In this document: piece after piece, positions 32,924 to 44,812 of the stretch | Layout of the letters: each line of letters starts with the position of its first letter | Numbering within the stretch: position 1 is the first letter of the stretch | Assembly (NCBI RefSeq): GCF_029227915.1 | Contig: NC_079878.1 | Span: forward strand, 24,761,501-24,825,500 | Reading direction: 5' to 3' | Length of the DNA stretch: 64,000 nucleotides | Source of the DNA: Hydractinia symbiolongicarpus | Taxonomy: Eukaryota; Cnidaria; Hydrozoa; Anthoathecata; Hydractiniidae | The notes under the pieces: generated by a model | Seen by the model: the letters and a program-made list of their open reading frames with translations, nothing else | Told to the model about the DNA's origin: nothing | Databases searched by the model: none | Program-made: the position numbers and the translations under genes

Positions 32924-35394
32924 ATACAGATCAGATTTAAAGGTCATGACCATCCGCCGAAATGACGGCAATTTTGATCTCAGTGACGTCGTTATGTTGT
33001 TTTCTTTACCGGGGCCATTTTAAAATTTGTATTGTACAGATATAGAGATTGCTATTTCTGGAAAAACGAGTCTTGTTATCATTATCGTTAAAATAAGAAA
33101 CTTATTTTGGCCGCAATGATGTTGTCAAATTACAGTAGAACTTCGGACGCAGATACATAGTCCCGATTGGATATTCCTAGCAAAAATTACCTCTCAGTAG
33201 CGGACAGGCTAGAAAAACAAAACGAAAACCACAAGTTTGAGATAAAATATTTAAATTTCTATTTTAAACATCTTCCAACTTTCTTTTTACATTTGAATCG
33301 ATGTTATTTAAGTTTTTCTTTGCCTATTGAAGGGCTTTCTCGTTGTCTTTGGATACATATTCAACAGGGATTTCTAAGCTAATTCCTGCACCTTTGTTAA
33401 TTCTCGTTTCCGTAGCCAACACCATTATTGTATGATTGGGTAAAGAAAGAAACCTTTTAAACGTTAAAAATACATAAATGGAACGTGCCAACTACATGAG
33501 GTTCAATATGATTAGCATGTATTACAACCACTGCATTTTTTTGTATATGTTATCGTCTTCTTGTTTACAACGAAGGCTGTCATCTCCTATTAGTAGCTTC
33601 GAAATGTCCATATATCCACAGTAACCCCGATCATACGAGTTGTGTTTCAGAACCGAGAAGCTGTTGTCAACATTGAAAGGGATCTTCATTTTGTCTTTTT
33701 GATCATTGATCATTACTGCACTTTGTTTACAATTTTGCTTTGCGGATCGATTCCTGAATCTAACCAAATAATTCGAATCGAAATATTCGATTTGTGATTC
33801 GAACGCCTTTATCAACACAAGTTGTAACAAATCACATCGTTTTTCTCCTTACTTAGATATTCTGACAACATTTGTGACAAGCCTGTTGTTCTCGAGACGT
33901 TGGGACGAAGTTGTTTTATTGTAAAGGAAACCAAATTTGTCATTAATAGCTGGGCCACAAGAAGAATATATAAAAATATTCTCAGTTTCCTAATAAGAAT
34001 AATTCTGAATGGCCTGTCTGTAAAATGCACAATTTATTGTCTTTTAAAACAACGGCCACCGTTTTATGTTTAAGGCATTTTCACCTCAGGTTACCGAAGA
34101 TTCGGAGTCGGTGAATAGTTAAGGCCATCTACATGGGTGAGGGGAGGGGGGAGGTTGAAAAGGGTAGGATTTTTTATTTTCTTGGTTTACTTTGCGTAGG
34201 AAACGGATTCTGCTATTTTGCTTCGTTTGCCAAGTTCATTTGCTGCATAATAAAGATAGCATTCATAAAATGCACTTATACCAAATCTTGGAGAAAAAAA
34301 ACCTTAGCAAAATATCCATATTAATTTTGTGTATGTATGTATTTTGTGTATGTAAAATAAAACATTCGTGGAAAGAGACACAAGAATTTTGTAGTACAAA
34401 CGAAATAACAAATGCGATATAATGCACTCTTTTTTATATAAAAATACAGTTACCTCCTAGCAACTAGATTAATTATCCTCGGTCCATTTGGGTTAATGGT
34501 TCATTTTTGCACCAGTGAGCATTCACAGATCTTTTAATCTTGACTGAACTGAGTATACTAAGAATATATCAGGATGAAAATAGGATGTGTTGTTTTTAAA
34601 AGAGACTATTAATTTATGAACTTTAGCGAAAACTTATATTGCGCAAAATAACATTGTTGGGTTGTTGGACAGAGTAGCGCCAGACTGCTTTTATGTAAAC
34701 CGAAGTTGCCTGCAAGTTATTTGTCGATGAGAACATTACGCCTAAGACAGCGCACCGCCGCGGATTTGTAAAATAGTTTACCTGTAATAGTCGCTTAACC
34801 TTGTTTCATTTACGACTAACTTTTGAGCTATCAGGTAAACTTATTGTGGAAAAGAGAAAAAGTGACTGCTTTACTACAAGCAGATAACGAAAGCTCGTAT
34901 TTTTATTTCAGCCAAGTTGCAAAAAAGTCATTTTTAAAAAAAGACTTTACATCGAAAATGCCTTAGCGTTGCACTCCACCTAAATGGATCAACTACACAT
35001 CGTGCACCTGCATGTAAATGTGCAGCACGGTCTACTTGCACTTAAGTAATAAACCTGGGGTTCTACACCTGACCTTATAGCAAGTGACTAACAATCGCTA
35101 ATGAGAGACTACAATCTACAGCTATAATAGGTAATAAAACATTTTGCAAAAATCATCAACTCGTCAATACTTTTTCATATGAGTAGCTTAGGTAAGTGGC
35201 TGATATTGCAGTTGGCGCAAACTTCTAAACGCGTATGCTTCGACGGCCCCGAAATGTAAATAAGGGACGGTAACATCAAACAACAAGCATCACATTTATT
35301 CCGAATATTTATACAGGATAAAACCACTTCATTGTTGGAAACACTTTTATCAATGTGGGTCCTGTTTTCGAAATGTATACATTAGGTATACACC
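32924..35394. other. no supportable gene
   Basis: A minus-strand frame at 33522-33830 ends with fairly protein-like, charged text (SVLKHNSYDRGYCGYMDISK) and may be a fragment of an unrecognised coding region, but no exon borders or family support it. A G-rich run at 34135-34154 is listed separately. The remainder is AT-rich and unremarkable. Confidence 0.4.
34135..34154 (+). other. G-quadruplex-type sequence
   Basis: GGGTGAGGGGAGGGGGGAGG offers four G3 runs with 1-3-base loops in an otherwise AT-rich region. No gene start is recognised nearby. Confidence 0.5.
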
Positions 35395-35545
35395 GGTAAT
35401 ACCTACCCAATTTGCCTCACATGGCATGGGTTGATCCGTAGTTGTGGTAAAGGCACTGCTCAACATGCCCGCACTGTAGACCGAACCACGGACCTTGTGA
35501 TTGCAAAGCGAACCCCGTAACCACAAGGCCGCGCGCCTAGTAGGT
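35395..35545 (-). mobile_element. tRNA-derived SINE, family also at 44.35 kb
   Basis: On the minus strand: A-box-like GGCCTTGTGGTTACGGGG, B-box-like GTGGTTCGGTC, then a body containing AGCAGTGCCTTTACCACAAC. The same order of blocks with clear similarity is found on the plus strand at 44345-44480. Confidence 0.6.
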
Positions 35546-36880
35546 TAAGAGGCTAAGTCCTAAGTAACTTGGCTGTAAACATTGACAAGTTCAAATTGTG
35601 TACATATCTTTTTATGACATTTATAAGCATCTGTAGGCTTAAATTTGGTCATTTTTTAGGCATATGCTAAGTATTGTGTGAAGCATAAGGAAATATTGTG
35701 AAGTTTTTATGTTTTTTGTTTCGTGAGCAGTTTTTCTTTTTATTTTTTATGTCTGAATTAACCAGCATGTAGTGAGATTTAAGTTGTAATTTACTGATGT
35801 TCAAAATTCAAATGCAATTTTCTTTTTTAATTAAGCATATTTTGAACCTGATCATGTGTTTTTCATAAGCATTAAAAACAAATCTTTTTGACATTAAGCA
35901 TCACCTAAGTATATCAAAAGCACATTTCATAACCACCCCTGAGCCTCATTTTGGAATTTCAAATACTTATAAAAAATACAAGTAAATGAAATACAGAAAT
36001 AGCTTGAATCACTAGTTATGGGGATGGAGCCCGACATTTGCGGAAACCGTTAGTTACAAAAGTCGCTTGGTAGGTTCAAAATTACGCAAAACAATAATAA
36101 TCCAAGGTCAGCCAGTAACTCTTATCCAAATCAGCCAAAAAAACTCGAAAGTACGTTTAAATACAGGCTTTCTTTGCTTATTTCGGCCCCCGTGCGTCAT
36201 GGCATCATAAGATTTAGAAAAAAAGTCACAAAATAGTTCATTTTGTTTCTTCCTTAACAGAATGTAGTTTACTTAATGTGAGGCTGAAGTCAATTGCAAC
36301 TGGAACAAAACCATTTTTTGCAATAAATCCTTTCAAAAACATAGTTTGATATGTCTTCCCATTTTCTGTGGAACCTTTCCAATTACTTGTTACATTCCAC
36401 CATATCCTTGTTTTCATTTTTAATATATTCGCAGTATGGCATTCTACAGGAGCAAATTAATTCAACCGTTGTAGATTTTTTTCGGCAACGCAACGTTTTA
36501 CTTTTAACGGTTGGAAAAGTTTCCATTTTTTCTTGCTCGAAGCATTTCACAAAATAGCTACGTAGCGATGCGTCTTTGTAATTCTGTTTCCTCGAATCTT
36601 TGCCGAAAGCAATACTTGTCGCAAATGTGAGGGCAAAAATTTCACAATCGACGTAATTGAGCTGCTGCTAAACCTGTTTGATCTCAACATTTAACCATGC
36701 TCTTTGCAGTTGCTCATGTCCACCATTTGGGATGCTACAAAAGGCATTAAATGTACCCAAATTTAAACTGTTTTAAACACACACCTGTTTGTTTTAGGAG
36801 GGTGTTTCACATTAGTTATATGCTTTGATTTTATTATTTAAGCAGTTATTTAAGCAGTAGATTTTGTGCCATGTGGATAG
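35546..36880. other. no recognised gene
   Basis: AT-rich; short frames only. Nothing supportable. Confidence 0.5.
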
Positions 36881-36881
36881 T

Positions 36882-37229
36882 TTATCGGTAAGCATTTCGT
36901 TTCCCGATATGACATCTTTCTCCTCTATGTTCTTTTCGGTCCTTTTGTGGGACTTTTTGGCTAATGATTCGTACTTCGTCATTTTCCAAACAGTCTACAT
37001 GCGCATCACAATCTTTTGGTAATGAATCCCTCTCCCCCTCTACAACATTTGTGTTTTCATCGTCTTCAACATTCTCATTTTTAATCTCACTTAAAATTCC
37101 TTTGTTTCGACCCGTATTGACCTCTTGCCTCGTATTGACGAATTTTGGCCCCGACCCGTTTTGATGGGAGTTGACCCGTATTGACGGAGTTAGCAAAGTA
37201 ATATTTTTCTGCAGACGCAGAAAAAGCAC
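36882..37229 (-). pseudogene. charged coding-like fragment, unrecognised
   Basis: A 115-codon minus-strand frame. Its middle and end are highly charged and non-repetitive (IKNENVEDDENTNVVEGERD, DEVRIISQKVPQKDRKEHRG), unlike chance frames in this AT-rich DNA. Its first third overlaps a short-unit repeat (GACCCGTATTGAC at about 37110-37185), so the true start is unclear. No ATG context, splice sites or family identified. It could be a relic exon of a retroelement gag-like or other acidic protein. Confidence 0.25.
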
Positions 37230-37326
37230 ATTAAAAAGCCAACTTCAAAATGCAAATAAACTACATTCATCTGTATTTTTCAACTTGCAGATATAATAGA
37301 ATAAAATTTCAGCATAAATAAAGACT

Positions 37327-37475
37327 CAAGTTGACCAAACACCCTCTAGTCACTATGGCGCAACATTTATTGCTGACCAAAGTTGACCAAACACCTTCTA
37401 GTCACTATGACACAGTATTTATTGTTGACCCAAGTAGACCAAACACTGTCCAGAAACTTTGGTCAACTTGGGTCA
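37327..37475. repeat. 54-bp tandem repeat around AGTTGACCAAACACC
   Basis: AGTTGACCAAACACCCTCTAG...TTTATTGCTGACCA is followed by a near copy (CACCTTCTAG...TTTATTGTTGACCC) and a shorter third start (AGTAGACCAAACACTG). It closes with the inverted form TTTGGTCAACTTGGGTCAG, so the block can fold back on itself. Confidence 0.7.
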
Positions 37476-37589
37476 GTAATAAAGGTTGCCCTATAGAAAA
37501 TAACAAGCAGAAACATGGTAAGACTTATACACTTAAAAACACGTATATATTGCCTAAATAAACACTGGTTTGATAAAAACTAAATAGAA

Positions 37590-37659
37590 GATCCAGACAG
37601 GATTTGCACCTGTATATTCGTGTCTTCAAATTGACAGAATACCAACTGAAAGCTGGATC
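37590..37659 (-). tRNA. tRNA-like 70-mer with perfect acceptor and T stems (probably not functional)
   Basis: The ends pair perfectly (GATCCAG with CTGGATC, 7 bp). Next to the 3' arm is a perfect 5-bp stem ACAGG/CCTGT with a 7-base loop TGCAAAT, as in a T arm. The D region has CAGTTGGTA. The anticodon stem is only about 4 bp (TGTC/GACA) and shares bases with the D-arm closing stem, so the cloverleaf is not canonical. It may be a degraded tRNA, a mitochondrial-type tRNA copy, or a fortuitous hairpin. Confidence 0.3.
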
Positions 37660-38565
37660 GTAAACACTTTATAAAGTTCTGAGCTCTTCAAGAAAACAAA
37701 ACAAAAACACTGAATAGTATTCCAGCCTTGTGCATTAAAACAGGCCTATCCATAAGATATCTTATCGGCACCCTCGTTGATATAATTACACAGGGCAGGA
37801 TAAAAGTTTTTTGTTGCTGGTGACTTCTGAAAAAAAGGGACTCTAATGAAAGCACTATTTTGTGCAGTTCTAGCTTGATAGCTGTAGTACAAGTGAGAGT
37901 AGTTTTACGACTATTAACTTATAAAATGCAAGAATTTAAAAATAAGTATTTAGCTCCCTAGCTACATCAGTAAAGCTATTACGACAAGCCAGACCATCGG
38001 GAAGGGAAGACCAACAAAATGTAAGCAGTTTTAGTCATGGCCATACACGCAATGTTCTGTTCTTGTTTGACTTTAAATTGTGATGCATTTATAAATTGCG
38101 GCCTTTGGATCAACGCCATAAACCGTTCTGGGTTTAATTTCATATAAAATATAAGTAATCCTTCTACTTACTTGCTGTTAACAAGTTTGGCAACAACGTG
38201 GTCAAACAAAAACAAATCTTTTCTTGAAGATAAATTCACGTGGGCTGCAGCGACATTTAAACACATTAAACGAGACAATATTACAAAGCTTCAAATTAAC
38301 ATAACAAAAGAATCTCGATTAACATTCTTTATGGCAGTCAAATCTTCAGAGACAACAAGAAAACCGAGTCAAGATAACTTTTGCTCGATCAGTGTTTGTT
38401 TTGTCTTGATGGTACCAAACACACAGGTTGGGTTATATCAACAAAAGCTAAAATACAGAGTTTACAAACCGTTGTTACTCTGTTATAGCAACAACAATCC
38501 AGTAACATTATCTTATTTTTGTGGAAAAAGTTTCAGTAAATATTAGGAAATTAATTGTGACACTG
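37660..38565. other. no supportable gene
   Basis: A 124-codon plus-strand frame at 38172-38546 lacks an ATG start and family motifs and is probably chance. Otherwise nothing seen. Confidence 0.4.
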
Positions 38566-39010
38566 GACTGGGCGCTGGACTGAATTCTTAGTACAGTTAA
38601 ACGGTGTTGCACAGGCGTATAGGCATAATGCCATTTTAAAAAAAGTTTCTTGCAGACTGTGCTTAAATAAAAACACAAGAAGAAGTTCTTTACTAACACA
38701 GGGCTGAGCCGTTAGTCCAGGTAAACAGTGTTGCACATCCATACAGGCGTACTTCCCGAGAAAGTTAAAAAATTAATTGTCACAGTGGTCTGACCCCTTA
38801 GCACAGGTAAACCACGTCGCACATGCGCCTAGGCGTAACAGCCTTTGCCAAAAAAACAGTCCGTTTTCTACATGAGCTTAGGGCTTAGTACAGGTAAACT
38901 GTGTCGCACATCCCTGTAAACATAAACAGCTTAAATAAAAACACAGGAAACAGACCGTCGTTTAACAACAGGATAGGCACCTAGCACAGGTACTCCGTGT
39001 CTCATTAATA
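38566..39010. repeat. about 90-125-bp degenerate tandem repeat
   Basis: Five units centred on 'TTAGYACAGGTAAACNGTGT' followed by GCACATNCNTATAGGCGTA, beginning at about 38590, 38710, 38795, 38884 and 38972. Spacing varies, and AAATAAAAACACA occurs between some units. Confidence 0.7.
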
Positions 39011-39599
39011 AACTTTTGACTTTTGCTAAAGTTTATATTACAGTAAAGCGGTAACTAACTACTTAATTGCATTTAGTATGAAAAGGTTTACTTAAAAATT
39101 CTGTTACAGCCAACTGTATTTGGTTACTTTTACATTTTACCTATAGGTAAACCCCAGTCACAACCAAGTAAAAATCAGATTGGCTAAAATAACACAAAAA
39201 TCAGAAATGTTAGCTAACATCTACGTTGGTAGCCAGAATTCTAAAATTGTTTTTTTTTTAAGAATTATATATGGCTAGCGAACATGACAGTAAGGACAAA
39301 TAAAAGTAACATGTACAAAGCTTCAGGTGGCTGAATAACTAGCTTAGCTAACTATAAAGCATAAGTGAATAAACATGTAAGCAAATAGAAAAAATTCCCT
39401 AAAAATAGTTTTAAAAGAAACTGCAATCCTGTTAGAACACAAATAGAAGTATCAGAAAGAAAAAAGAAAGCATACAGTTAGAAAATTTTCTTTCTCCAGC
39501 AATGACTTGGTCAGATCTGCTTGCCAAGTTTTGGATTGATATTAGAGGAAAGTAAAAATCGTTGTTAAGGAATATAAAAAAACCTTAGTTTCTGTTTGG

Positions 39600-39960
39600 C
39601 CTTTTTGTAAAACTCCGCTCCTGATTGGACCAGCGGGAACCCGTCCCCGTGCCAGAGCGGGTCCGACGGGTTTTCGTCTCGGCGCTAGCGGGCTAGTATT
39701 TCGTGCGCTGTTAACACAAGTCGCTTTTGACGCACAAACAGACAGACGGACGACGGCTATTATTATAAAGACTAGTCGTTAGTCCGTGGAAAAATATACG
39801 GGGTCGCCCGTCCTTTAAATTAATGCGTCGCAACAAAGTGGACAAAAATACATCGCATTTGGTATAGGTGCACATCACATTTTAAAAATTTCGTGTTTCC
39901 GTTACGGGACGCGGCTTTTGCGGACACACAGGCAAAATACGGGTATTATTAAAGAGATAA
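39600..39960 (+). mobile_element. dispersed hairpin-start repeat, two head-to-tail copies
   Basis: A 3' end (ACAGACAGACGGACGACGG, CTATTATTATAAAG) at about 39735-39770 abuts the start of another copy (ACTAGTCGTTAGTCCGTGG, AAAAATATACGGGGTCGCCC) that runs to about 39960 (ACGGGTATTATTAAAGAGAT). The start can form a stem (CCGTGGAAAAATNNACGGG). Related copies lie at 46284-46460 (minus) and 59236-59393 (plus). No coding capacity; class not recognised. Confidence 0.65.
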
Positions 39961-40217
39961 GATGAAAATAATAACCAAGAGAAACCAAGCCTTGGTTATT
40001 CTTACAAAAAAAATTCCTCAAACACTACGAGAGCAAAATATACACTACTCTTAATGTTATTTTTAAAATATTTTCAACACCTAAAAAATATTTTATGCTA
40101 AGATGAATTTTGAAGATGAATATCTATCGTTTCCATAAACGATGGAGAATATGCACTTTCCTCCCTTGTGGATCAGCATTTTGAAGATGAATTTCTAGAA
40201 AATAGAAACTACAATTC

Positions 40218-41699
40218 TTGCCAATCTTCCACTTCTTCTGCTGTACGGATGCAAAAGTAGAATTATTTATGGAAGCGAGTGAGGAGTTAGATGAAGGTGC
40301 AGTGGAAGCTTGTATAAATGTAATGGGTTTATGTCTGAAAGAATTTCTCGGAATAGTTAAAAGCGAGCATCTAAAAGATTTATCTATTGCGCTATATGGA
40401 AACACAGTAACGCCACAAATAGTCCCTTTTCTTATAAAGAGAATATGCTGGCATCGTGGGTCATGTTGCTGCGTTCTTGCTTTTAATTCACCAACTGATT
40501 TCGATAACCAGAGCTTAGAATCGATGTTGGCGAAGACAGCAATAAATGATAAGAAAAGCTTACGGACTGACTTGGTGTTTCTTGTGTTTCCATATGGTAT
40601 TCTTTGATATCAACAAAGTCAAAATTTGCAACATTGGCAATAAAACGTTTTTGAATTCAAGCTAGCTTTATTGTTACTTCACTGCTATTTTGTAGTGTTT
40701 TTAAACTTTTTAAATGTAATGAAGTTATAAGGCTAAAAGTGTTCTTAAAGCGTTCTTTAAAGTTGTTTTAGGGACGTAATTTAAAGCAGTGTAGGAGATG
40801 TTTTTTGAAAAGCATAAATATAATTCCTTCCTTTTTTTAATTTCAGGTGTGACATTTGTAAAACTCATTCATTTTGCAAATGTTCTTTATTTACCAAGGA
40901 AAAGGATCTATCCAAAAGATACATTTTCTATTGTTAAATTGAAAAAACGGGAAATGAAACATCTCAATCTTATCAAACACACGCTATTCGATTCGATCAT
41001 ACTATTCGATCTTCTTAACAAGAGAAATCTCCTGACTTATCCGCACAAATTTCGGCATTTGCTTTTTGTAGCTCAATGTGTGATTGCAATCAAGTTAGAG
41101 AATACGGATGGTTGTTGACGAAAGATTAAGGTTTTTATAAAGTCCCGTTTCTCATATTGAAAGCTAATTAGGCTGGACAGCCATCCCAGCTCGCATTTTT
41201 GTGTCTTGCTGCATCAGACGAAACACTTTTTGTAAAGAAGATTGCAACAAACAAAGTAGTTAAAGACATGCAACGTTTTTTTAAAAATGATATTTCATAT
41301 CAACTTTCTAAAAATATATGTAAGCATGTTTTGAAATTTATTTGTTCTCACTGTTGTGCAACAATCAATGATGAAACCTTCGATAAATACATAGCCACTA
41401 TCATCAGAAGTCGACAATATCGAAGTAACATGCAGAGAATATCTTTAACAGCGTCAAGAAAGGAAGCCCTGGCCAAGTTCTTACCCAGTATTTTTTTAAA
41501 TTATTTGGCAATTGGCCTAAGAGTCACAGTGAGTGACTATAAACAGAACTGGCCTGTATCTATCTTTCTTTTACAGTTGTTAGCGTTTCGATATATTGCA
41601 TCAAGATCAGACAGATCTGTTACACATTTGGTCCTAGAAATGGAAACGGAAAGTTTAAACGGACCGTTTAAATGTAAGATAAAAAAACTTACCGTGTAA
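40218..41699 (+). CDS. unrecognised gene in three coding segments, possibly decayed
   Basis: Segment 1 (about 40218-40592) reads EASEELDEGAVEACINVMG, LKDLSIALYGNTVTPQIVPF and SCCCVLAFNSP, and ends at a donor (CATATG|GTATTC). Segment 2 starts after TTTTTAATTTCAG at 40846, is phase-compatible, and reads GVTFVKLIHFANVLYLPRKR up to a TGA at 41116-41118. Segment 3 (about 41185-41699) reads QLAFLCLAASDETLFVKKIA, FICSHCCATINDETFDKYIA and NYLAIGLRVTVSDYKQNWPV. The frames are protein-like and co-oriented, but the TGA after segment 2 and the lack of a clear acceptor for segment 3 leave the joins uncertain. Upstream, 40100-40230 has fragments (FEDEFLENRN) broken by a stop. It may be a host gene of unknown family or a transposon gene; I cannot name it. 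Confidence 0.4.
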
Positions 41700-42065
41700 A
41701 CAGCAAAGATGTACAACTTTTTTCGGTTTTATAAGTTTTTTTAAAAGTTGGAAATGTTCAACTTTTGCTAAGTTTTTTCTCTTGAAATTAACAGAATGAT
41801 TAATGAGCTATTGTTTAAACTAAAGATTTGAGCATATTTTTTCAATTTCTATTCATAACCGCTTTTTTTCTTTAAACATTTATCCTGCTGCTGCTATAAC
41901 AATACCCGCCACGGAATATTTACGTGTTTTCCTTTGGTATTTATTGTAAAAAGAGAAAAACTTATACAATTTATCTTAACGTGTAGACAGGTATATTACT
42001 GCAATGAAACTTTTAAGTTTTTTTCTTACAACTAAACGGTCCGTTTAAATTTACCGTGTATTTTA
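41650..42065. repeat. segment bounded by near-identical palindromic ends
   Basis: GTTTAAACGGACCGTTTAAA near 41655, followed by ACTTACCGTGTAAAC, resembles CTAAACGGTCCGTTTAAAT near 42033, followed by TTACCGTGTATTTTAA. The ends are themselves palindromic. About 400 bp lie between. It overlaps the end of the unrecognised gene's last frame, which would thus have been altered by it. Possibly a small non-autonomous element. Confidence 0.45.
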
Positions 42066-44340
42066 ACCCTTAGAGAATGTAAGCAATCAATCTGACACTG
42101 ATAGTGATATTTATTAAAATATAGTCATATATTATCCTGTTTGTATTTGTTAAAACATCTCGTTTCTTAGTTAATATTTTTTATATTTTCAGCTATACAA
42201 TTTATTTTACTTTAAATAGATGTGCAGCCGTACTTTAATTAGGATCAATGCTGGCCATACCTAACTTAATTTCGTTTTTATTAAAAGTACTTTAGCATTT
42301 GAAGATGTTTCTTATATGATAGGACCCAGCCGTACCTTAATATTGTCCAGCCGTACCTTATTTTAGCTAGCCGTACCTGTATTGTTTTCTCTCAATAAGT
42401 TTATAACCTCAGTGACTATTGTTTGAAAAAATCAATGGGAAATGGCATTTGTAGAAAGTGTAGCTCAGTAGCATCTTTTTTTACATGCCAGGAACATGCT
42501 AGAAGAGCCCTTAGTTAAAATGTAAACAAAGAAATCTATCTGTAGCAAGCTTAAGTACTCTAGTAAAATAAGTCACTAGCTATCTAGCTACAGACAAAAA
42601 TACAACGTTAGCCAATCAGGTAGGTGGAACAATCAATCGCTGCTGAAAAAACTGCCTTAAAAATACTGTACAAATAACAAGACAACACAAGATAACGGAT
42701 ACTACTTGCATCGTGGCGCCATAGCTAGCGGTAACTGCATTCGCAGAAAGCAGGACGAAAAGAAGTGCCTGATCCGACCCGCGGTGGTAGAAGCCGACCC
42801 GTTTTGACCATTCTCACCATGACCATTCAATTATTCAAAACCTCAGTCAATTTGGGGCAACAGATACGACGGGTCGGATCACCTTCATCATTTAGGAATA
42901 TATGCATACCATGACAACAATCCATGTATTTTGCGTCCAAGATTAAAAACGGGATTCCGTTGAATGTCAGCTGTTTACCTTTTCCGTTTTCCATGTCTTC
43001 AAATTGGATCTTGTGAATTGTGATGTTTTTTTTTGTGAGATAAATATAAAACAATATACCTAATACCTATACCTAAAATATACCTAGTAAAGTAAAAAAA
43101 ATTATTTTTATCAGGAATATACTTAAAGTATAAACGTTGTACTCACTCTATGTATAGAAATACTCGCGCTACGCGTTTAGCAGAAAGTAAATTACTTGCT
43201 TTTATCATGTTCCATTTTATTAATTAATTCATTTGCGATAGCTTTTTCAAATTCTTTATTCTTTAATCTAAAAAAAGAAGTTTTATAGGACCATTTTTTT
43301 ATTGCCACATAAGAACAAGCAATTTCTTTACAGTTCTAAACTTACCTAACGAGATTGGATTATATTTAACCTCTGCCATCTGGTAATGAAAACATTTAGT
43401 TGGTAAAAAACATTCAATCAGTGAAAATGGAAACCAAAACAAGTAATAACAATAACAGATAATAACAAAAACTGTACTTTCATTAAGTTTTATTAATTAG
43501 CCATATATCTTCTTCTTGTCCTTTCCAATCTGTTTTGCTCCTACGCGAAAATGAAGGCGATTGCGAAACGTTTTTAAATGATCAATTTTATATAAAAAAA
43601 AATTTTACATAAATAGCAAATCTTACATTTTTCTACTATAGAAAAAGCACGTGCGCAAAATTTTATGTTGATGTTTTGCTTTGTTCGGTATTTTTCCAAG
43701 TTTTCTTTATGTTTGGCATTTCTCCAGTGCAAGTGCGACATGATAAAAAAAAACGAACTACCAATCGAATCTTGTAACTAATGTTTTCCGACATTTGCGG
43801 ACATGTGCCAACGGTTTTTGTCGTCGATTGTATTTTCTCATCATGGTTACCTGCTGTATGTTAGGTAACATAAATGTTAAAAAATTTTATGGTTATAAAA
43901 TGTGATGACATTTTAGCAGAAAAATAAACATTAGCACTGCAATTCTACAATGGCAGACTAGCCCTTTAGTTTTGATAAACCGCTTCCGAGATACGCAATT
44001 CTTGAATTACATCGCAGAAAATCAGAACCTTTTAGCCGAAAGTTTAAACTGTGTATTCCACACCTAATTCAATTTACAAACGATTTTAAAAAAATGGTCA
44101 GTTTAAAAAGTATATTTTTATTAAAAAGGACTTCTTTTTGAAAAAAAATAAGGGCAAAAATAATGCGCTCAAATTTAGACATGTGCGAATTATTAACCCA
44201 ACGAGTTTCAGTATAAGCAGTATAAGCAAGATAGCTTATAAGTTAATGGCATGTTACAGCCCTTTCTCCAACAAATGCAATGTCACGTAGCATCGTGTAG
44301 TGTATCAACTAGTGATCACATACTGTATCGCCTTGTGTAT
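42066..44340. other. no supportable gene; short CAGCCGTACCTTA repeats
   Basis: Three to four copies of CAGCCGTACCTTAATATT-like units lie at about 42225-42380. GACCCG-containing fragments at about 42775-42880 resemble the GACCCGT repeat at 37.1 kb. A minus-strand frame at 42827-43054 has protein-like text (KQLTFNGIPFLILDAKYMDC) with Cys/His residues but no support from splice sites or a family I recognise. Confidence 0.4.
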
Positions 44341-44344
44341 CACC

Positions 44345-44480
44345 TGTCAGTGGTGACCTAGCGGTTATGAGGTACGCTTCGTAATCACATTTTAGTGGTT
44401 CGGTCCTCAGCGCTGGCAAGTTTAGCAAGTGCCTTTACCTCAGCTACGCCTTAAAACACTTGGCAAGGTTCGTCCGGTTT
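44345..44480 (+). mobile_element. tRNA-derived SINE, same family as 35.4 kb
   Basis: A box TGACCTAGCGGTTATGAGG, B box TAGTGGTTCGGTCC, and body GCAAGTGCCTTTACCTCAGC. Its proximity upstream of the sphingomyelinase-D-like gene (330 bp) is probably incidental. Confidence 0.62.
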
Positions 44481-44812
44481 GATTTTAATTAACTGATAAT
44501 TTGGTAATCTTTTCCTATATCATGACTCTGTGTTCTGATTAACCTTTATGTGACCTTTTTAACTAGGAAAGGAAAAAACAAGATAGCAGCGTAGTTTCTG
44601 CCGTATTTATGTATTGTTTTTTCCTTTGTAGCACATTTTTCACGTACGTATGCACGAAAGTATGACAAATTACTACTTTAAACTTAATGTTTTTTTGTTT
44701 TGTTAGATCACTTTAACAAGACATTGGAAGTTGTTGGATGGTTGAATACGAAATAAACTAAATCTCCCATTGCCACATTTATACAGTTTTAATTTACGCG
44801 AAGAAAATTAAA

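Noticed and set aside
38172-38546. 124-codon plus-strand frame
   Set aside because: No ATG start, no splice partners, no motif; consistent with chance.
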